Source: Eggerthella sp. CAG:368
Lineage (GTDB): Bacteria; Actinomycetota; Coriobacteriia; Coriobacteriales; Eggerthellaceae
Direction of reading: 5' to 3'
Length of the DNA: 24,510 nt
Assembly (NCBI GenBank): GCA_000434775.1
Contig: FR895491.1
Coordinates: 26,820-51,329 of the forward strand
Part shown: positions 22,728-24,510 of the stretch, piece by piece
Numbering within the stretch: position 1 is the stretch's first letter
Layout: every line of letters begins with the position of its first letter
The notes under the pieces: model-generated
What the model was told of the DNA's origin: nothing
The model's input: the letters and a program-made list of their open reading frames with translations, nothing else
Databases searched by the model: none
Program-made: the position numbers and the translations under genes

Positions 22728-23840
22728 TTAGCCCCAAACTTCGTTAGCTATGTCACGAATGAGGGCTATCTTGTTCCATTGGTCTTCGTCGGTAATAATG
22801 TTTCCTTCTTCCGTTGAAGAGAATCCGCATTGAGGGCTAATGCAGAGCCGATCAAGAGGAACAAACTGGGAAGCTTCCTTGATACGCGCCTTAATGTCGT
22901 CGGGATTTTCCAGCGCTCCTTCTTTCGAGGTAACCAATCCAAGTACAACTTTTTGGCTCGCGATATACTTCAATGGTTCGAACCCGCCAGCACGATCTGA
23001 GTCGTATTCCAAGAAAAAGCCATTGACGTTGAGATTAGGGAAAAGGATAGGAGCAACGGGATCGTATCCGCCTGAAGAGAACCAAGTAGAACGGAAGTTG
23101 CCACGGCAAATGTGAATAGTAACGGCAAGATCTTCAGGCTTGTCTTTAAGGGACTCGTTGATAAGCGAAACATAATCGTGCGCCAATTTGTCCATATCAA
23201 AGCCTCGTGCTTCATAGGCAGCGCGTTTGTTTGGATCGCAGAATTCACCCCAAGACGTGTCGTCAATTTGAAGGTAGCGACAGCCCTCATCGTAAAATGC
23301 TTTGATTGCTTTGCGGTAGGCTGCGGCAATGTCGGCAAATAGTTTAGCTTCGTCTTTGTATTGTTCGATGGGTTGATAGTTCTCCTCGCGGACGCAGCAG
23401 ATAAGATGAAGCATGGTAGGGGAAGGAATGGTTTGTTTTACTAAGGTTTCGCCTGCAGCTTTTTTGGTGAAGAGGAAGTGTTGCAGGAAGGGATGATCGT
23501 TGAAGTCGATCGTTCCGTCAATTATGACGGTCTTTGATTTAGGCTGATGCCCTTTGAATTCTACGGACCAATGTTCTGCGCCAACTTCCTTAACTCCGTC
23601 GAGTGCAGCCAAGAAATCAAGATGCCACATGGAACGTCTGAATTCTCCGTCGGTTACTGCGTTAAGGCCTACCGCCTTTTCTTTTTCTATGAGTTCAATG
23701 ATAGCTTTGTCTTCGATTGCAGTGAGTTCTTCTTGGGTGATGTTTCCAGCGGCAAATTGAGCACGTGCTTCTTTGAGATAGTCTGGCCTTAGAAAGCTTC
23801 CAACGATGTCAAAGCGAAAAGGTGCAAGTGGTTTAGTCAT
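22728..23840 (-). CDS. short MetE-type (YxjG/YxjH-like) cobalamin-independent methionine synthase family protein
   Basis: A 370-residue cytoplasmic enzyme matching the C-terminal catalytic half of MetE (usually about 750 residues). Seen: the N-terminus FRFDIVGSFLRPDYLKEAR typical of YxjG/YxjH, DGEFRRSMWHLDF (64-76), QIDDTSWGEF (191-200), and a zinc site pattern H243-x-C245 (HICRGN), E278 and C338 (PQCGFSS), as in MetE. These enzymes transfer a methyl group to homocysteine or a related thiol; the donor for the short family is not certain. AAGGAG lies five bases before the ATG at 23840. It is downstream of, and co-directional with, an O-acetylhomocysteine sulfhydrylase gene that makes homocysteine, but a hairpin lies between them, so it probably has its own promoter. 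Confidence 0.9.
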   Translation of the reverse strand: MTKPLAPFRFDIVGSFLRPDYLKEARAQFAAGNITQEELTAIEDKAIIELIEKEKAVGLNAVTDGEFRRSMWHLDFLAALDGVKEVGAEHWSVEFKGHQPKSKTVIIDGTIDFNDHPFLQHFLFTKKAAGETLVKQTIPSPTMLHLICCVREENYQPIEQYKDEAKLFADIAAAYRKAIKAFYDEGCRYLQIDDTSWGEFCDPNKRAAYEARGFDMDKLAHDYVSLINESLKDKPEDLAVTIHICRGNFRSTWFSSGGYDPVAPILFPNLNVNGFFLEYDSDRAGGFEPLKYIASQKVVLGLVTSKEGALENPDDIKARIKEASQFVPLDRLCISPQCGFSSTEEGNIITDEDQWNKIALIRDIANEVWG

Positions 23841-23915
23841 TATTTCTCCTTGGATGTTTTACGTTTACTGTCGATTTGAGCTAATAAGGGTTCAACTTTT
23901 TTTAGCATATAAAAG

Positions 23916-23952
23916 ATGGGTGGTTCTTGATGTAAGAGTCACCCATTTTTTT
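23916..23952. terminator. terminator between the sulfhydrylase and metE-like genes
   Basis: A 13-bp stem (including two G-U pairs) of atgggtggttctt (23916-23928) and aagagtcacccat (23934-23946), loop gatgt, with T7 on the plus side. On the minus strand, where the sulfhydrylase gene ends at 23970, it is followed by a weaker CTTTTAT run. Confidence 0.75.
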
Positions 23953-23969
23953 GTAGATAGTCGTTTGTG

Positions 23970-24510
23970 CTAGTTAACGGCGGCAAAAGCTTGATCGAGG
24001 TCAGCAATGATGTCATCGATGTGTTCTGTGCCAATGGAAAGGCGAATGGTGTTTTCTTTAATGCCTTGATCGGCTAATTCTTCAGGTGAAAGCTGTGAGT
24101 GGGTGGTGGTTGCTGGGTGAATTACCAAGCTTTTAACATCCGCCACGTTTGCTAGCAAGCTGAAAATCTTAAGGTTATCAATGAATTTCCAAGCTTCTGT
24201 TTGGCCACCTTTAATCTCGAAGGTAAAGATTGAGCCGCCTCCGTTAGGGAAGTACTTTTTATAAAGTTCATGATCGGGGTGATCGGGCAAACTGGGATGG
24301 TTAACACGCTCAACCTGTGGATGGTTTACTAAGTAATCGATAACCTTTTTGGTATTTTCAGCGTGACGCTCTAAGCGCAGCGACAACGTTTCGGTTCCCT
24401 GTAGCAAAAGGAAAGCGTTGAAAGGTGAAATGGTTGCGCCAGTGTCACGCAAAAGAATTGCGCGAACATACGTTACGAAAGCGGCAGGACCCGCAGCGGC
24501 AACAAAAGAA
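23970..24510 (-). CDS. O-acetylhomocysteine sulfhydrylase (MetY-type PLP enzyme), N-terminal part beyond the window
   Basis: The minus frame is open from the right edge (first full codon at 24509) to a TAA at 23970, giving the last 179 residues of a protein that is usually about 425 long. The segment has the C-terminal signature of the Cys/Met metabolism PLP family: RDTGATISPFNAFLLLQGTE, LRLERHAEN, PNGGGSIFTFEIKGG, LANVADVKSLVIHPATTTHSQL, and RLSIGTEHIDDIIADL. The SHP/HPATTTHSQL wording is that of MetY, which makes homocysteine from O-acetylhomocysteine and sulfide; cystathionine gamma-synthase relatives are less likely. The PLP lysine lies outside the window. It feeds homocysteine to the MetE-type enzyme encoded downstream. 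Confidence 0.88.
   Translation of the reverse strand, partial: SFVAAAGPAAFVTYVRAILLRDTGATISPFNAFLLLQGTETLSLRLERHAENTKKVIDYLVNHPQVERVNHPSLPDHPDHELYKKYFPNGGGSIFTFEIKGGQTEAWKFIDNLKIFSLLANVADVKSLVIHPATTTHSQLSPEELADQGIKENTIRLSIGTEHIDDIIADLDQAFAAVN

Overview
The window looks like a chromosomal segment from an anaerobic bacterium with a redox-heavy metabolism. The best guess is a member of the Coriobacteriia (Eggerthellales/Eggerthellaceae). The guess rests on the combination of an Hdr-Flx electron-transfer operon, a soft-metal P-type ATPase with a tiny membrane partner, a short CD1871A-type CXXC protein, and a large secreted protein with glycine-rich and InlB-type repeats. This is inference from gene content, not a species call. 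I saw no rRNA, tRNA, CRISPR array, insertion sequence or phage gene.

Left part (1-6135, minus strand): one tightly packed operon, hdrC-hdrB-hdrA-flxD-flxC-flxB, running off the left edge, where flxA would be expected. Neighbouring genes overlap by 1-4 bases or sit 9 bases apart. The family couples NAD(P)H oxidation to reduction of ferredoxin and a disulfide by flavin-based electron bifurcation. The flxD (mvhD-like) gene is broken by an exact 17-bp tandem duplication at 2332-2366. Removing one copy restores a single 202-residue reading frame, so this is either an on/off slippage site, a recent knock-out or an assembly artefact.

Middle-left (6136-9459): a 541-base gene-free stretch with a T8G9 homopolymer tract and a strong hairpin terminator. 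It is followed on the minus strand by a P1B-type metal-transporting ATPase and an upstream 93-residue membrane protein, a pair that parallels mycobacterial CtpC/PacL1.

Middle (9460-14672): a MacB/FtsX-type ABC exporter (ATPase plus 814-residue permease) on the plus strand, starting at a palindrome that overlaps an extended -10 box. It converges on a histidine kinase/OmpR-type regulator pair on the minus strand.

Middle-right (15113-18556, plus strand): a four-gene set consisting of a 48-residue CXXC membrane peptide with a TTG start, a NapH-like polyferredoxin membrane protein, a thioredoxin-like lipoprotein and a lipoprotein MsrA-MsrB fusion. Together they look like an extracytoplasmic methionine-sulfoxide repair chain in which the membrane Fe-S protein stands where CcdA/DsbD would normally be. 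The two-component system is divergent from this set.

Right part (18805-24510): a 1275-residue secreted protein with a glycine-rich beta-solenoid, four InlB/Flg_new repeats and a C-terminal membrane anchor that lacks a clear LPXTG. After a bidirectional terminator come two minus-strand methionine-synthesis genes: a short MetE-type methyltransferase and the C-terminal part of an O-acetylhomocysteine sulfhydrylase, cut by the right edge.
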